Below, one piece after another: positions 32,282 through 41,022 of a DNA stretch of 64,000 bases. Numbering within the stretch: the stretch's first letter is position 1; each line of letters opens with the position of its first letter. The notes beneath the pieces were generated by a model. The model saw only the letters and a program-made list of their open reading frames with translations. It was not told where the DNA came from and ran no database searches. A program made the translations under genes and the position numbers. Source of the DNA: Spectribacter acetivorans (GTDB lineage: Bacteria; Pseudomonadota; Gammaproteobacteria; Nevskiales; Salinisphaeraceae); assembly GCF_031846305.1 (NCBI RefSeq), contig NZ_JAVRHY010000001.1, positions 62,001 through 126,000 on the forward strand. Reading direction: 5' to 3'.

Positions 32282-33135
32282 GCGCCCGGGGTCAAGTGAC
32301 CCAGTGACTGTCCCATGCGCACCGGCGCGTCGGGCTTCAGATGCGACGCCCAGTCGGCGGCGCCGGCACCCAGCAGCAGGATCACGGTCGATCCCAGGTT
32401 GAACTGGCCCATTTCATCGCCGCGGCCCAGGCGGGTGGCGGTGTTTTCCACCGGCCAGTCGGTCACGCCGCCGCTGCGCCGGTGTGGCGGTGTGACCGTG
32501 CCCGACCACACGGTCTCCATGCCGCCCACGCAGAACGCGCCTACCAGCACCACGGCCATCGGTCCGGCGGCGGTATCGAACAGGCACACCAGGCGCTCGT
32601 TACGGGTGAACAGGCGGCTGATGCCGCGCACGCTCATCGGATTGACGCCGAACAGCCGGCCGGGGACGTAGCGGGTCTGCCGCAGGGTGCCGGTCAGCGG
32701 CATGTGCACGCGATGGTAGTTGGTGGGCGCGAGGTAGATGGTGGCAAATCGACCGCCCAGAAACGGGGCCGCGGCGTCGGCGTCGCCGAGCAGTTCGGCG
32801 GCCGAATAGGTCATGCCCTTGGCCTGCAGCAGCCGATCGCGCTCCAGCTCGCCGAACTGGCCGAGAGTGCCGTCCACCGGGCTGGCCACGCCGGCCGGGT
32901 CCTCGGGCAACGGCCGGGCAGCGGGCTTTAACGCTCGGGTAAAGAAGGCGTTGAAACTCTCGTAGGCCAGCGGATCCCGCATCACCGCCTCACTCAGGTC
33001 GATCCGGAACAGCTTCATGAAGGCCCGGATCAACAGATTCTTGAGCGGTCGGTAGCGGCTGCTGGCAATACTGTGCATCAGCCGCGAGAGCAGGCGAGTA
33101 GGAAGCAGTTGCTGGAGCAGGGCGAACGGGTGCAT
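32278..33135 (-). CDS. psd: Phosphatidylserine decarboxylase proenzyme
   Basis: Psd makes phosphatidylethanolamine from phosphatidylserine at the inner membrane. The 285-residue proenzyme has SFNAFFTRALKPAARP, SPVDGTLGQFG, FLGGRFATIYLAPTNYHRVHMP in parts, the GRLFGVNP block, VGAFCVGGMETVW and the self-cleavage site LGST near the C-terminus (pyruvoyl formed from Ser). ATG 33135 gives the usual start; the open frame to 33408 overlaps prmB and is rejected. Convergent with epmA. Confidence 0.95.
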   Translation of the reverse strand: MHPFALLQQLLPTRLLSRLMHSIASSRYRPLKNLLIRAFMKLFRIDLSEAVMRDPLAYESFNAFFTRALKPAARPLPEDPAGVASPVDGTLGQFGELERDRLLQAKGMTYSAAELLGDADAAAPFLGGRFATIYLAPTNYHRVHMPLTGTLRQTRYVPGRLFGVNPMSVRGISRLFTRNERLVCLFDTAAGPMAVVLVGAFCVGGMETVWSGTVTPPHRRSGGVTDWPVENTATRLGRGDEMGQFNLGSTVILLLGAGAADWASHLKPDAPVRMGQSLGHLTPGA

Positions 33136-33334
33136 GGCGTGGATCGGAGTGCGAGGAAGATGACTTGCCGGCGGCGGCGAAACGAGCAGGCGCAACCGCC
33201 GAAAAGCAAGCGAAATCGGTGCATTGTGGGCGAGTTTAGCCCATAATGTGACGCCTCTGTCGCCCGCCGTCCGCGGCCTCACCGGCCCGGCGATACGGCC
33301 GGGCGGCGTTCCATTCTCCGGCCGGAAAGCATCC

Positions 33335-34279
33335 ATGGACCCGTCTCGGCTCGCCGCGCACCTGACCACCATCCGCGATCTCATCCGCTGGGGTGGCTCG
33401 GCCTTCAATCGTGCCGGGCTGGCCTTCGGTCACGGCAGCGACAACGCGATGGACGAGGCGCGCCATCTAGTGCTGCATTCCCTGGCGCTGCCGGTCGACG
33501 TGGCCGACGATTATCTGTCCGCCCACGTGACGCCCGAGGAAGCCGAGGTGGCGCTGAATCTGCTGCAGCGGCGTATCGACGAACGCCAGCCGGCGCCTTA
33601 TCTCACCGGCGAAGCCTGGTTCGCCGGGCTGCCGTTCTTCGTCGATCAGCGCGTGCTGGTGCCCCGGTCGCCGATTGCCGAGATCATCGAGGCGGAATTT
33701 CAGCCCTGGCTGGACGATCGCGAACCGCTGCGCATTCTGGACGTGGGCACCGGCAGCGGCGCCATCGCCATTGCCTGCGCGATGGCATTTCCGGATGCCG
33801 AGGTGGTGGGCACGGATGTCAGCGAGGACGCGCTGGCGGTGGCGCGCCGCAATGCCGAGCGCCACGGGGTGTCGCCGCGCATGCGCTGGCGCATTGCCGA
33901 TCTCTACGACGGGCTGGACGATGAGGCGCCGTTCGATCTGATCGTGACCAACCCGCCGTACGTCAGCGGCGAGGAGATGGACACGCTCGACCCGGAGTAT
34001 CGCCACGAGCCCACGATCGCGTTCTCCGGCGGCGGTGACGGGCTGGATCTGGTCGAACGGCTGATCTTCGCCACCCCGCCGCATCTGGCGCCGGGTGGAT
34101 TGTTCGTGCTGGAAGTTGGACACACCTGCTTCGCGCTGGAGCAGCGCTGGCCCGAAATGCCGATCGAATGGGTGGAACTGGAGCGCGGCGGCCTCGGCGT
34201 GGGCGTGCTCGAAGCCGACGATCTGGACGCCTGGGTGGCGCATTGCCACGAATGTGCGGCCAGCGCAACGGGGGAATAG
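33335..34279 (+). CDS. prmB: Ribosomal protein L3 N5-glutamine methyltransferase PrmB
   Basis: PrmB methylates a glutamine of ribosomal protein L3 with SAM. The 314-residue product has the HemK-family N-terminal helical domain, DVGTGSGAIAIACA as SAM motif I, and the glutamine-binding NPPY in VTNPPYVSGEE, followed by EYRHEPTIAFSGGGDGLD in parts, typical for PrmB rather than PrmC. A GGAAAG ribosome site precedes ATG 33335. aroC starts three bases after the stop, the order known from enteric bacteria and pseudomonads. Confidence 0.94.
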   Translation: MDPSRLAAHLTTIRDLIRWGGSAFNRAGLAFGHGSDNAMDEARHLVLHSLALPVDVADDYLSAHVTPEEAEVALNLLQRRIDERQPAPYLTGEAWFAGLPFFVDQRVLVPRSPIAEIIEAEFQPWLDDREPLRILDVGTGSGAIAIACAMAFPDAEVVGTDVSEDALAVARRNAERHGVSPRMRWRIADLYDGLDDEAPFDLIVTNPPYVSGEEMDTLDPEYRHEPTIAFSGGGDGLDLVERLIFATPPHLAPGGLFVLEVGHTCFALEQRWPEMPIEWVELERGGLGVGVLEADDLDAWVAHCHECAASATGE

Positions 34280-34282
34280 CCC

Positions 34283-35380
34283 ATGGCCGGAAATACCTGG
34301 GGACGTCAATTCACGGTGACCAGCTTCGGCGAGAGCCACGGCCCGGCGATCGGCTGCGTGGTGGACGGTTGTCCGCCGGGACTGGCGCTGACGGAAAGCG
34401 ATCTGCAGACCGACCTGGATCGTCGCCGGCCGGGGCAGTCCCGCTACGTCACTCAGCGCCGCGAGCCCGATCAGGCCCGCATTCTGTCCGGGGTGTTCGA
34501 GGGCGAGACCACCGGCACCCCCATTGCGGTACTGATCGAGAACGAGGATCAGCGCTCCCGCGATTACGGCAAGATCCAGCAGGTGTTCCGCCCCAATCAT
34601 GCGGACTACGCCTACATCCAGAAATACGGCCGGCGCGATCATCGCGGCGGCGGCCGCTCCTCGGCCCGGGAAACCGCCGTGCGGGTGGCGGCCGGGGCGA
34701 TTGCCCGCAAGTATCTGCGCGAGCGCCTGGGCATCGAGATCCGCGGCTGGCTGGCCCAGATGGGCGATATCCACCTGGACTGCGTGGCGCCGGACACGGT
34801 CAACGACAACCCCTTCTTCTGTCCCGACCCGGACCGGGTCGCCGAGCTGGAAGCCGCGATCAACGTGCTGCGCCGCGACGGCGATTCGATCGGCGCACGT
34901 ATCGTGGTGGAAGCCACCGGGGTGCCGCCCGGCCTGGGCGAACCGGTATTCGAGCGGCTGGACTCGGACCTGGCCGCGGCGCTGATGAGCATCAACGCGG
35001 TCAAGGGTGTGGAAATCGGCGACGGCTTCGACTGCGTGCGCCAGCGCGGCTCCGAGCATCGCGACGAACTCAGCCCGGAGGGCTTTCTCGCCAACCATTC
35101 CGGCGGCGTGGCCGGCGGCATCAGCACCGGCCAGCCGGTACGGGCGGCGCTGGCACTCAAGCCCACCTCGAGCATCACCATCCCCGGCCGCACCGTGGAT
35201 ATCGCGGGCGAGGCGACCGAAATGCGCACCACCGGCCGGCACGACCCCTGTGTGGGCCTGCGGGCCACGCCCATCGCCGAGGCGATGCTGGCGCTGGTAT
35301 TGATGGATCATTGGCTGCGTCACAGGGCACAGAACGCCGACGTGACACCGCCACTGTCGCCGATTCCGGGCGACCTATGA
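34283..35380 (+). CDS. aroC: Chorismate synthase
   Basis: AroC makes chorismate from EPSP with reduced FMN, ending the shikimate pathway and feeding the trp genes here. The 365-residue product has GNTWG at the start, TSFGESHGPAIGCVVDG in parts, RRRPGQSRYVTQRREPD in parts, SGVFEGETTGTPI, DYRGGGRSSARET-like RDHRGGGRSSARET, and GGISTGQPV. The last 22 codons and about 55 bases beyond the stop are repeated 146 bases downstream, so the gene end has been duplicated or replaced. Confidence 0.96.
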   Translation: MAGNTWGRQFTVTSFGESHGPAIGCVVDGCPPGLALTESDLQTDLDRRRPGQSRYVTQRREPDQARILSGVFEGETTGTPIAVLIENEDQRSRDYGKIQQVFRPNHADYAYIQKYGRRDHRGGGRSSARETAVRVAAGAIARKYLRERLGIEIRGWLAQMGDIHLDCVAPDTVNDNPFFCPDPDRVAELEAAINVLRRDGDSIGARIVVEATGVPPGLGEPVFERLDSDLAAALMSINAVKGVEIGDGFDCVRQRGSEHRDELSPEGFLANHSGGVAGGISTGQPVRAALALKPTSSITIPGRTVDIAGEATEMRTTGRHDPCVGLRATPIAEAMLALVLMDHWLRHRAQNADVTPPLSPIPGDL

Positions 35381-35580
35381 GGGCTGCAACCGCCAATGGC
35401 GTCGGTCGTCCGGGCGAGCCGCGGCTGACGCCGCTGTCGCGTGACTCCCGACGCTACAGGCTGCGCAATAGGGCACAGAACGCGGATGTAACACCGCCAC
35501 TCGCGCCGGTTCCGGGCGACGCATGAGGGCTGCACCTGCCAATGGCGTCGGTCGTCGGGATGAATCGCGTCTGACGCCAG
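35313..35580. repeat. Imperfect direct repeat covering the aroC 3' end (period 146)
   Basis: Bases 35313-35434 align without gaps to 35459-35580; by eye 101 of the first 120 positions agree. Copy 1 holds the last 22 codons of aroC and the following bases; copy 2 holds the same in the same relative phase including the stop (35378-35380 and 35524-35526). A 24-base unrelated stretch separates them. Confidence 0.85.
35459..35526 (+). pseudogene. Fossil 3' end of a second aroC allele
   Basis: The bases read LRNRAQNADVTPPLAPVPGDA then stop, against the aroC ending LRHRAQNADVTPPLSPIPGDL. Of the nine codon differences I count, five are synonymous third-base changes (for example GCC/GCG, GAC/GAT, GTG/GTA). 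That pattern suggests divergence while coding, so this looks like the leftover tail of a different aroC allele after a recombination event, not a recent slippage copy. Confidence 0.6.
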
Positions 35581-35610
35581 CCGTCAGTTCCTGAAGACCG
35601 CAGGTCAGGC

Positions 35611-36819
35611 GTGACCGATCTCCTGCCGCGTCGCCGGCTGTCCGGATTCTATTTCTTCTGGTTCGCCGGGCTCGGGGCGCTGCTGCCCTACTGGAGCCTG
35701 TACATGCGCGACCGCGGTTTCTCCGCCGCGGCCATCGGGCTGATCTTCGGGATTCTGCTGGGCACCAAGGTGGTGGCCCCCAACGTCTGGGGCTGGCTGG
35801 TGGACCGTTATGGCGGCCGGGTGGTGGTGATTCGCCTGGCCACGGCGGGCGCCGCGTTGATGTTTCTATGGGTGCCCTTCGTCGACGGTTTTCTCGCCCT
35901 GGCGCTGTTGATGGCCGGATACGGTTTCTTTTCCAACGCCTCCATTCCGCAGTTCGAAGCGCTCACGTTCAATCATCTCGGCAGCCGCTCGGCCGGCTAC
36001 AGCCGCATCCGGTTGTGGGGGTCGGTGGGGTTCATTGCCTCGGTGGCCGCACTCGGGCCCCTGGTGGATACCGGCGGCACAGGCTGGGTGGTGTGGTGGA
36101 TGATGGCCACGCTGGTGACGCTGTTCGTGGTCAGTCTGTCGGTACCGGATGCGCCCGGCAGCCGGGAAACGGCTCATGGCGAGGCATTGTGGACGGTGCT
36201 GCGCCGGCCGCAGGTGGCCAGCCTGCTGGCGGTCTGCTTTCTGGTGCAGTTCAGCCACGGGCCCTACTACAGCTTCTTTTCCATCTATCTGGAGGATCAC
36301 GGCTACGGGCGCAGCCTGATCGGCGGCCTGTGGGCGCTGGGGGTGATGGCGGAGGTGCTGGTATTCGCGTTTCTACCCGCGGTGGTCACCCGTACTACCT
36401 TGCGTCAACTCATGCTGACGGCGGTGGCGCTGGCGGCGCTGCGCTGGTCCCTGCTGGCGGCGGCGCCGGACCGGATGGCAATCGTGGTGCTGGTCCAGGT
36501 GCTGCACATGGCCAGTTTCGGGCTGTACCACGCAGTGGCGGTCAGCCTGGTCCACCGACTGTTCCGCGGACCGCTGCAGGGGCGGGGCCAGGCCCTTTAC
36601 AGCAGTCTCGGTTTCGGCGCGGGCGGGGCGGCCGGGGCGCTTAGCAGCGGTTTCCTGTGGGACGTGCTGCCGCACCACTGGGTGTTCGTGATGGCCGCGT
36701 CCGCCGCGGCGCTGGGCTGGGTGATTGCCTGGCTGGGGCTGCGCGGCGTGGGGATGGTGTCGGCGCCGGACTACAACGCCAGCAGTGACAGCAGGGCGGC
36801 CGCCGCGGCGGACAGATGA
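35611..36819 (+). CDS. MFS transporter of the phenylpropionate permease (HcaT-like) family
   Basis: A 402-residue protein with 12 predicted membrane segments. The N-terminal LSGFYFFWFAGLGALLPYWSLYM in parts, GTKVVAPNVWGWLVDR, the RIRLWGSVGFIAS loop and GPYYSFFSIYLEDHGY in parts are those of the PPP/HcaT-like group. Substrate unknown. An MFS gene follows aroC in Pseudomonas as well. Start is GTG 35611. Its 3' end overlaps the convergent LysR gene by 49 bases, so its last 16 residues are encoded antisense to the regulator's C-terminus. Confidence 0.82.
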   Translation: MTDLLPRRRLSGFYFFWFAGLGALLPYWSLYMRDRGFSAAAIGLIFGILLGTKVVAPNVWGWLVDRYGGRVVVIRLATAGAALMFLWVPFVDGFLALALLMAGYGFFSNASIPQFEALTFNHLGSRSAGYSRIRLWGSVGFIASVAALGPLVDTGGTGWVVWWMMATLVTLFVVSLSVPDAPGSRETAHGEALWTVLRRPQVASLLAVCFLVQFSHGPYYSFFSIYLEDHGYGRSLIGGLWALGVMAEVLVFAFLPAVVTRTTLRQLMLTAVALAALRWSLLAAAPDRMAIVVLVQVLHMASFGLYHAVAVSLVHRLFRGPLQGRGQALYSSLGFGAGGAAGALSSGFLWDVLPHHWVFVMAASAAALGWVIAWLGLRGVGMVSAPDYNASSDSRAAAAADR

Positions 36820-37637
36820 CGTTCCGGGTGCCGCACGGTGCCCAGCGACCGGGTCAGCGACACGCCGGGCAGGCGCAGCTCGCACAGCCGGCTGCCGGCC
36901 AGCATCGCCGGCGGCAGGGCGGTCCAGCCCAGGCCCACTTCCGCCAGCATCTTCAGGGTGTCGAGATTGTTGCTGTGCTGGCGGACGGTCAGATCGGCAT
37001 CGTGACCGCCCACGGCCCGGCTCACGATGGCATGGGTCTGGGTGTCCGGCTCGGGCAGTAGCGCCGGCACCTCGCGAAGCTGCGCGACAGTGACCTCGGT
37101 CTGTTGCGCCAGTGGATGATCCTCGGCCACGGCGATCACCATCGGGTCGGCCCACACGCGCTGCTGATCCAGCCCGGCGATGGGCGGATCGGGCAAGGTA
37201 ACGATGGCCAGTTCCACATGGCCGCGGGCCACCGCATTGCAGGCGTCTTCCGAACCCAGGAAATGGATGTCCAGGTCCACGCCGGGGAAGGTCTTGACGT
37301 ACTGCCGCAGCACCGGCGGCATCCGGTGCATGGCCACGTGGTGGGACAACGCCAGTGCCAGATGACCGATCACCCGGTCGGACAGTTCATCCAGCGCCCG
37401 GCGGCCGTCCTCCAGTGCCGCCAGCAAGCGCCGCGCATGGGGCAGGAACTGCCGCCCGGCATCGGTGAGAATCACCCGGCGGCCGACCCGGTCGAACAGC
37501 GCGAAGCCCAGACGCGCCTCGGCGTTGGCCAGTCGCTTGCTCACCGCCGGCTGGCTGACATGCAGCCGCTGCGCCGCCGCCCGGAAGCTGCCGGTGTCGC
37601 AGATGGTCACGAAGGCTTCGATGGCGGCCAGTTGCAT
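36771..37637 (-). CDS. LysR-family regulator, divergent from leuC
   Basis: A 288-residue regulator with an N-terminal winged helix (MQLAAIEAFVTICDTGSF, VSQPAVSKRLANAEARLG) and a LysR effector domain (IGHLALALSHHVAMHRMPPVL in parts, VELAIVTLPDPP). ATG 37637 gives the standard LysR start; the frame is open far upstream through the promoter region. A LysR gene sits divergent to leuC in Pseudomonas too, so control of leuCDB, probably with a leucine-pathway intermediate as effector, is the likely job. This is inferred from position. Confidence 0.88.
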   Translation of the reverse strand: MQLAAIEAFVTICDTGSFRAAAQRLHVSQPAVSKRLANAEARLGFALFDRVGRRVILTDAGRQFLPHARRLLAALEDGRRALDELSDRVIGHLALALSHHVAMHRMPPVLRQYVKTFPGVDLDIHFLGSEDACNAVARGHVELAIVTLPDPPIAGLDQQRVWADPMVIAVAEDHPLAQQTEVTVAQLREVPALLPEPDTQTHAIVSRAVGGHDADLTVRQHSNNLDTLKMLAEVGLGWTALPPAMLAGSRLCELRLPGVSLTRSLGTVRHPERHLSAAAAALLSLLAL

Positions 37638-37770
37638 GCGGACGGTAGGTGAGTGTGGTGACCGAATAATACATTCCATATGCGACTTGTAAATATAAAA
37701 ACAATTCATTGGAGTTATTAAACGGTCATCCCTATAGTTGCGTTCATACAAAAGACGCGGCGAGGGCGTG
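37638..37770. promoter_or_regulatory. Divergent control region between the LysR gene and leuC
   Basis: A strikingly AT-rich core (about 37665-37720) in a GC-rich chromosome. For leuC, TTGGAG (37709-37714), an 18-base spacer and TATAGT (37733-37738) form a plausible promoter 33 bases before the start. A LysR operator is expected around the AT-rich stretch, but I could not fix one T-N11-A site with confidence. Confidence 0.5.
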
Positions 37771-39174
37771 ATGAGCGGCAGAACCCTGTACGACAAGATC
37801 TGGGATGAGCACGTGGTGCGCGACAACGGCGACGGCACCGCGCTGATCTACATCGACCGGCAGATGGTCCACGAAGTGACCTCGCCGCAGGCATTCGAGG
37901 GCCTGCGGCTGGCCGGGCGTGACGTGTGGCGCCGCAGTGCCAACCTGGCGGTGCCGGATCACAACGTGCCGACCATCGACCGGCTGCGTGGCATCGCCGA
38001 CCCGATCTCCCGTGCCCAGGTGGAGGCGCTGCAGACCAACTGCGCGGACTTCGGCATCCGGTTGTTCGCGATGAACGACCCGCGCCAGGGCATCGTCCAC
38101 GTGATCGGCCCCGAGCAGGGGGCGACCCAGCCGGGCATGACCATCGTCTGCGGTGATTCCCATACCTCCACGCACGGCGCCTTTGGCGCGCTGGCGTTCG
38201 GCATCGGCACCTCCGAGGTCGAGCACGCCCTGGCCACACAGACGCTGATTCAGGCCAAGGCGAAGACCATGCTCATCCGGGTGGACGGTCAGGCCGGTCC
38301 CGGCGTGACGGCCAAGGACATCATGCTGGCCATCATCGGGAAGATCGGCACCGCCGGTGGCACCGGCCACGTACTGGAGTACGGCGGGCAGGCGATTCGC
38401 GACCTGTCGATGGAAGGCCGCATGACCCTGTGCAACATGTCGATCGAGGCCGGCGCCCGGGCCGGCATGATCGCGGTGGACGACAAGACCGTCGAATATG
38501 TGCGCGGCCGGACCTATGCGCCCGAGGGCGAGCATCAGGCGGAGGCCGAGACCTACTGGCGCACGCTGACAAGCGACGAGGGCGCGGTGTTCGATCAGAC
38601 CGTGGTACTGGATGCCGCGGCGATCCGTCCGCAGGTTACCTGGGGTACCTCACCGGAGATGGTGGTGCCGGTGGACGGCGCGGTGCCCGATCCCGCGACC
38701 TGCGATGACGCCACGCGAGCCGAGTCCTGGCGCCATGCGCTGACCTACATGGATCTGGCGCCCGGCATGCCGATCACCGATATCCACCTGGACAAGGTGT
38801 TCCTGGGCTCCTGTACCAACGCCCGGATCGAGGATCTGCGCGCGGCCGCGGCCGTACTGAAGGGGCGCCGGGTGGCGGACAACATCAAGCTGGCCATGGT
38901 GGTGCCCGGTTCCGGCCTGGTGAAGCTGCAGGCGGAAAAGGAAGGGCTGGACCAGGTGTTCATCGACGCCGGCTTCGAATGGCGTGATGCGGGCTGCTCG
39001 ATGTGTCTGGGCATGAACCCCGACCAGCTTTCGCCGGGCGAGCGCTGCGCCTCGACTTCGAATCGCAACTTCGAGGGTCGGCAGGGGCAGGGTGGTCGCA
39101 CCCATCTGGTCAGCCCGGCGATGGCCGCTGCGGCGGCGGTGGCGGGGCATTTTGTGGACGTCCGAGACATTTGA
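37771..39174 (+). CDS. leuC: 3-isopropylmalate dehydratase large subunit
   Basis: LeuC with LeuD isomerises 2-isopropylmalate to 3-isopropylmalate in leucine synthesis. The 467-residue product carries the 4Fe-4S ligands in VFLGSCTNARIEDLRA in parts and GCSMCLGMNPD, plus DSHTSTHGAFGALAFGIGTSEVEH in parts. ATG 37771 has GAGGG a few bases upstream and matches the family N-terminus (LYDKIWDEHVV). leuD follows after 65 bases. Confidence 0.97.
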   Translation: MSGRTLYDKIWDEHVVRDNGDGTALIYIDRQMVHEVTSPQAFEGLRLAGRDVWRRSANLAVPDHNVPTIDRLRGIADPISRAQVEALQTNCADFGIRLFAMNDPRQGIVHVIGPEQGATQPGMTIVCGDSHTSTHGAFGALAFGIGTSEVEHALATQTLIQAKAKTMLIRVDGQAGPGVTAKDIMLAIIGKIGTAGGTGHVLEYGGQAIRDLSMEGRMTLCNMSIEAGARAGMIAVDDKTVEYVRGRTYAPEGEHQAEAETYWRTLTSDEGAVFDQTVVLDAAAIRPQVTWGTSPEMVVPVDGAVPDPATCDDATRAESWRHALTYMDLAPGMPITDIHLDKVFLGSCTNARIEDLRAAAAVLKGRRVADNIKLAMVVPGSGLVKLQAEKEGLDQVFIDAGFEWRDAGCSMCLGMNPDQLSPGERCASTSNRNFEGRQGQGGRTHLVSPAMAAAAAVAGHFVDVRDI

Positions 39175-39239
39175 ACGGAAGCCGCGTCAGCATTTCCGTT
39201 TGCGACCGTCGCCGTTTGATTCTGCCAGGATAGAGACTC

Positions 39240-39881
39240 ATGCAAGCATTCACGACACACGAAGGCATCATGGCGCCACTGGATCGCGGCAACGTGGACA
39301 CCGACGCCATCATTCCCAAGCAGTATCTGAAATCGATCAAGCGCACCGGTTTCGGGCCGCATCTGTTCGATGACTGGCGTTACCGGGATCCGGGTGGGCT
39401 GGACGTGGACCCGGCCACACGCCGGCCCAATCCGGATTTCCTGCTCAATCAGCCGGCCTACCGCGACGCCACCATCCTGCTGGCACGCGACAACTTCGGC
39501 TGCGGCTCCTCGCGCGAGCATGCGGTGTGGGCGCTGTCGGATGCCGGTTTCCGGGTGGTGATCGCCCCGAGCTTTGCCGATATATTCTTCAATAACTGCT
39601 TCAAGAATGGCGTTTTACCCATTGTTCTGGATCATCAGAACATGGATGCGCTGTTCGAGGTGGCCACCCGGGACGCGCCCGCGGTGGCTCGGGTGGATCT
39701 GTTGGCGCAGACCGTGCGCGCCGGCGGCGTCGAGTACCCGTTCGAGATCGACGCCTACCGTCGCCACAACATGCTGGAAGGGCTGGACGATATCGGCCTC
39801 ACCCTGAAGCATGCCGAGACCATCCGCGGCTATGAACAGGCCCGGCGCGACGCCAAACCCTGGTTGTTCCGCGAACTTTGA
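39240..39881 (+). CDS. leuD: 3-isopropylmalate dehydratase small subunit
   Basis: The 213-residue partner of LeuC. Signature blocks are PLDRGNVDTDAIIPKQYLK in parts, LLARDNFGCGSSREHAVWAL in parts, and SFADIFFNNCFKNGVLPI. An AGGA ribosome site lies before ATG 39240. leuB starts 34 bases downstream. Confidence 0.97.
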   Translation: MQAFTTHEGIMAPLDRGNVDTDAIIPKQYLKSIKRTGFGPHLFDDWRYRDPGGLDVDPATRRPNPDFLLNQPAYRDATILLARDNFGCGSSREHAVWALSDAGFRVVIAPSFADIFFNNCFKNGVLPIVLDHQNMDALFEVATRDAPAVARVDLLAQTVRAGGVEYPFEIDAYRRHNMLEGLDDIGLTLKHAETIRGYEQARRDAKPWLFREL

Positions 39882-39915
39882 GCGGCAACCAAGCTTTCAC
39901 GACCAAGGACGAACA

Positions 39916-40992
39916 ATGACTGCAAGAATACTGGTGCTGCCCGGCGATGGTGTCGGGCCGGAAATCTGCCGCGAAGCCACACGCGTGCTGGAAGCGTTAC
40001 AGCGGGACCATGGTCTCGATGTCGAACTCGAGGAGGATCTGGTCGGCGGCGCGGCCTACGAGGCCACCGGCGAGCCACTCCCCGCCGCCACCCTGGAAAA
40101 GGCGCGGTCGGCGGACGCCGTCCTGTTCGGCGCCGTCGGCGGCGCCCAGTGGGATGAACTGCCGCGGGAGCTGCGCCCGGAAAGCGGGCTGCTGCAGCTG
40201 CGCTCGGAACTGGGCCTGTTCGCCAACCTGCGTCCGGCAATGCTTTATTCGCAGCTGGCCCACGCCTCGACCCTGCGCCACGACGTGGTGGCCGGGCTGG
40301 ATCTGATGATCGTGCGCGAGCTCACCGGCGGCATCTATTTCGGCCAGCCGCGCAGCACCCGCACCGATACCCACGGCCGGCGCCAGGCGGTGAACACCAT
40401 GCTCTACACCGAGGGCGAGATCGAGCGTATCGCCCGGGTCGGCTTCGATATTGCCCGTCGACGCAACAAGCGGCTCTGCTCGGTCGACAAGGCCAACGTG
40501 CTGGAGGTCTCGCAGCTCTGGCGTGACGTGGTCAACGAGGTGGGCCAGGAATACCCGGATGTCGAGCTGAGCCACATGTACGTGGACAACGCCGCCATGC
40601 AGCTGGTGCGCGCGCCCAAGCAGTTCGACACCATCGTCACCGGCAATCTGTTCGGCGACATCCTGTCCGATATCGCGGCCATGCTCACCGGCTCCATCGG
40701 CATGCTGCCCTCGGCGGCGCTGGACGAGCAGGGCCGCGGCATGTACGAGCCGGTGCACGGTTCCGCCCCCGATATCGCTGGCCAGGGCGTGGTCAACCCC
40801 CTGGCCACCATCCTGTCGGTGGCGATGATGCTGCGGCACAGCCTGCACCGGCAGGATCTGGCCGAGCGGGTGGAGCACGCGGTGGGCGATGCCCTGGACC
40901 GCGGCTTGCGCACCCGCGATATCATGGACGACGAAAAGCAGGTGGCCAGTACCGGCGAAATGGGCGGTGCGGTCATCGACATGCTCCAGTGA
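39916..40992 (+). CDS. leuB: 3-isopropylmalate dehydrogenase
   Basis: LeuB oxidatively decarboxylates 3-isopropylmalate with NAD. The 358-residue product has ILVLPGDGVGPEI, the substrate loop LRPESGLLQLRSELGLFANLRP in parts, RELTGGIYFG, the NAD site YEPVHGSAPDIAGQG and DNAAMQLVRAPKQFD. ATG 39916 has AAGGA eight bases upstream. Ends the leu operon; asd follows after 30 bases and could be co-transcribed. Confidence 0.97.
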   Translation: MTARILVLPGDGVGPEICREATRVLEALQRDHGLDVELEEDLVGGAAYEATGEPLPAATLEKARSADAVLFGAVGGAQWDELPRELRPESGLLQLRSELGLFANLRPAMLYSQLAHASTLRHDVVAGLDLMIVRELTGGIYFGQPRSTRTDTHGRRQAVNTMLYTEGEIERIARVGFDIARRRNKRLCSVDKANVLEVSQLWRDVVNEVGQEYPDVELSHMYVDNAAMQLVRAPKQFDTIVTGNLFGDILSDIAAMLTGSIGMLPSAALDEQGRGMYEPVHGSAPDIAGQGVVNPLATILSVAMMLRHSLHRQDLAERVEHAVGDALDRGLRTRDIMDDEKQVASTGEMGGAVIDMLQ

Positions 40993-41022
40993 CACTTCAA
41001 TAAGCTAGGCAAAACGCCCGTC

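Noticed and set aside
33467..35323. 618-codon minus-strand frame antisense to prmB and aroC
   Set aside because: Spans two certain genes and the gap between them; typical shadow composition.
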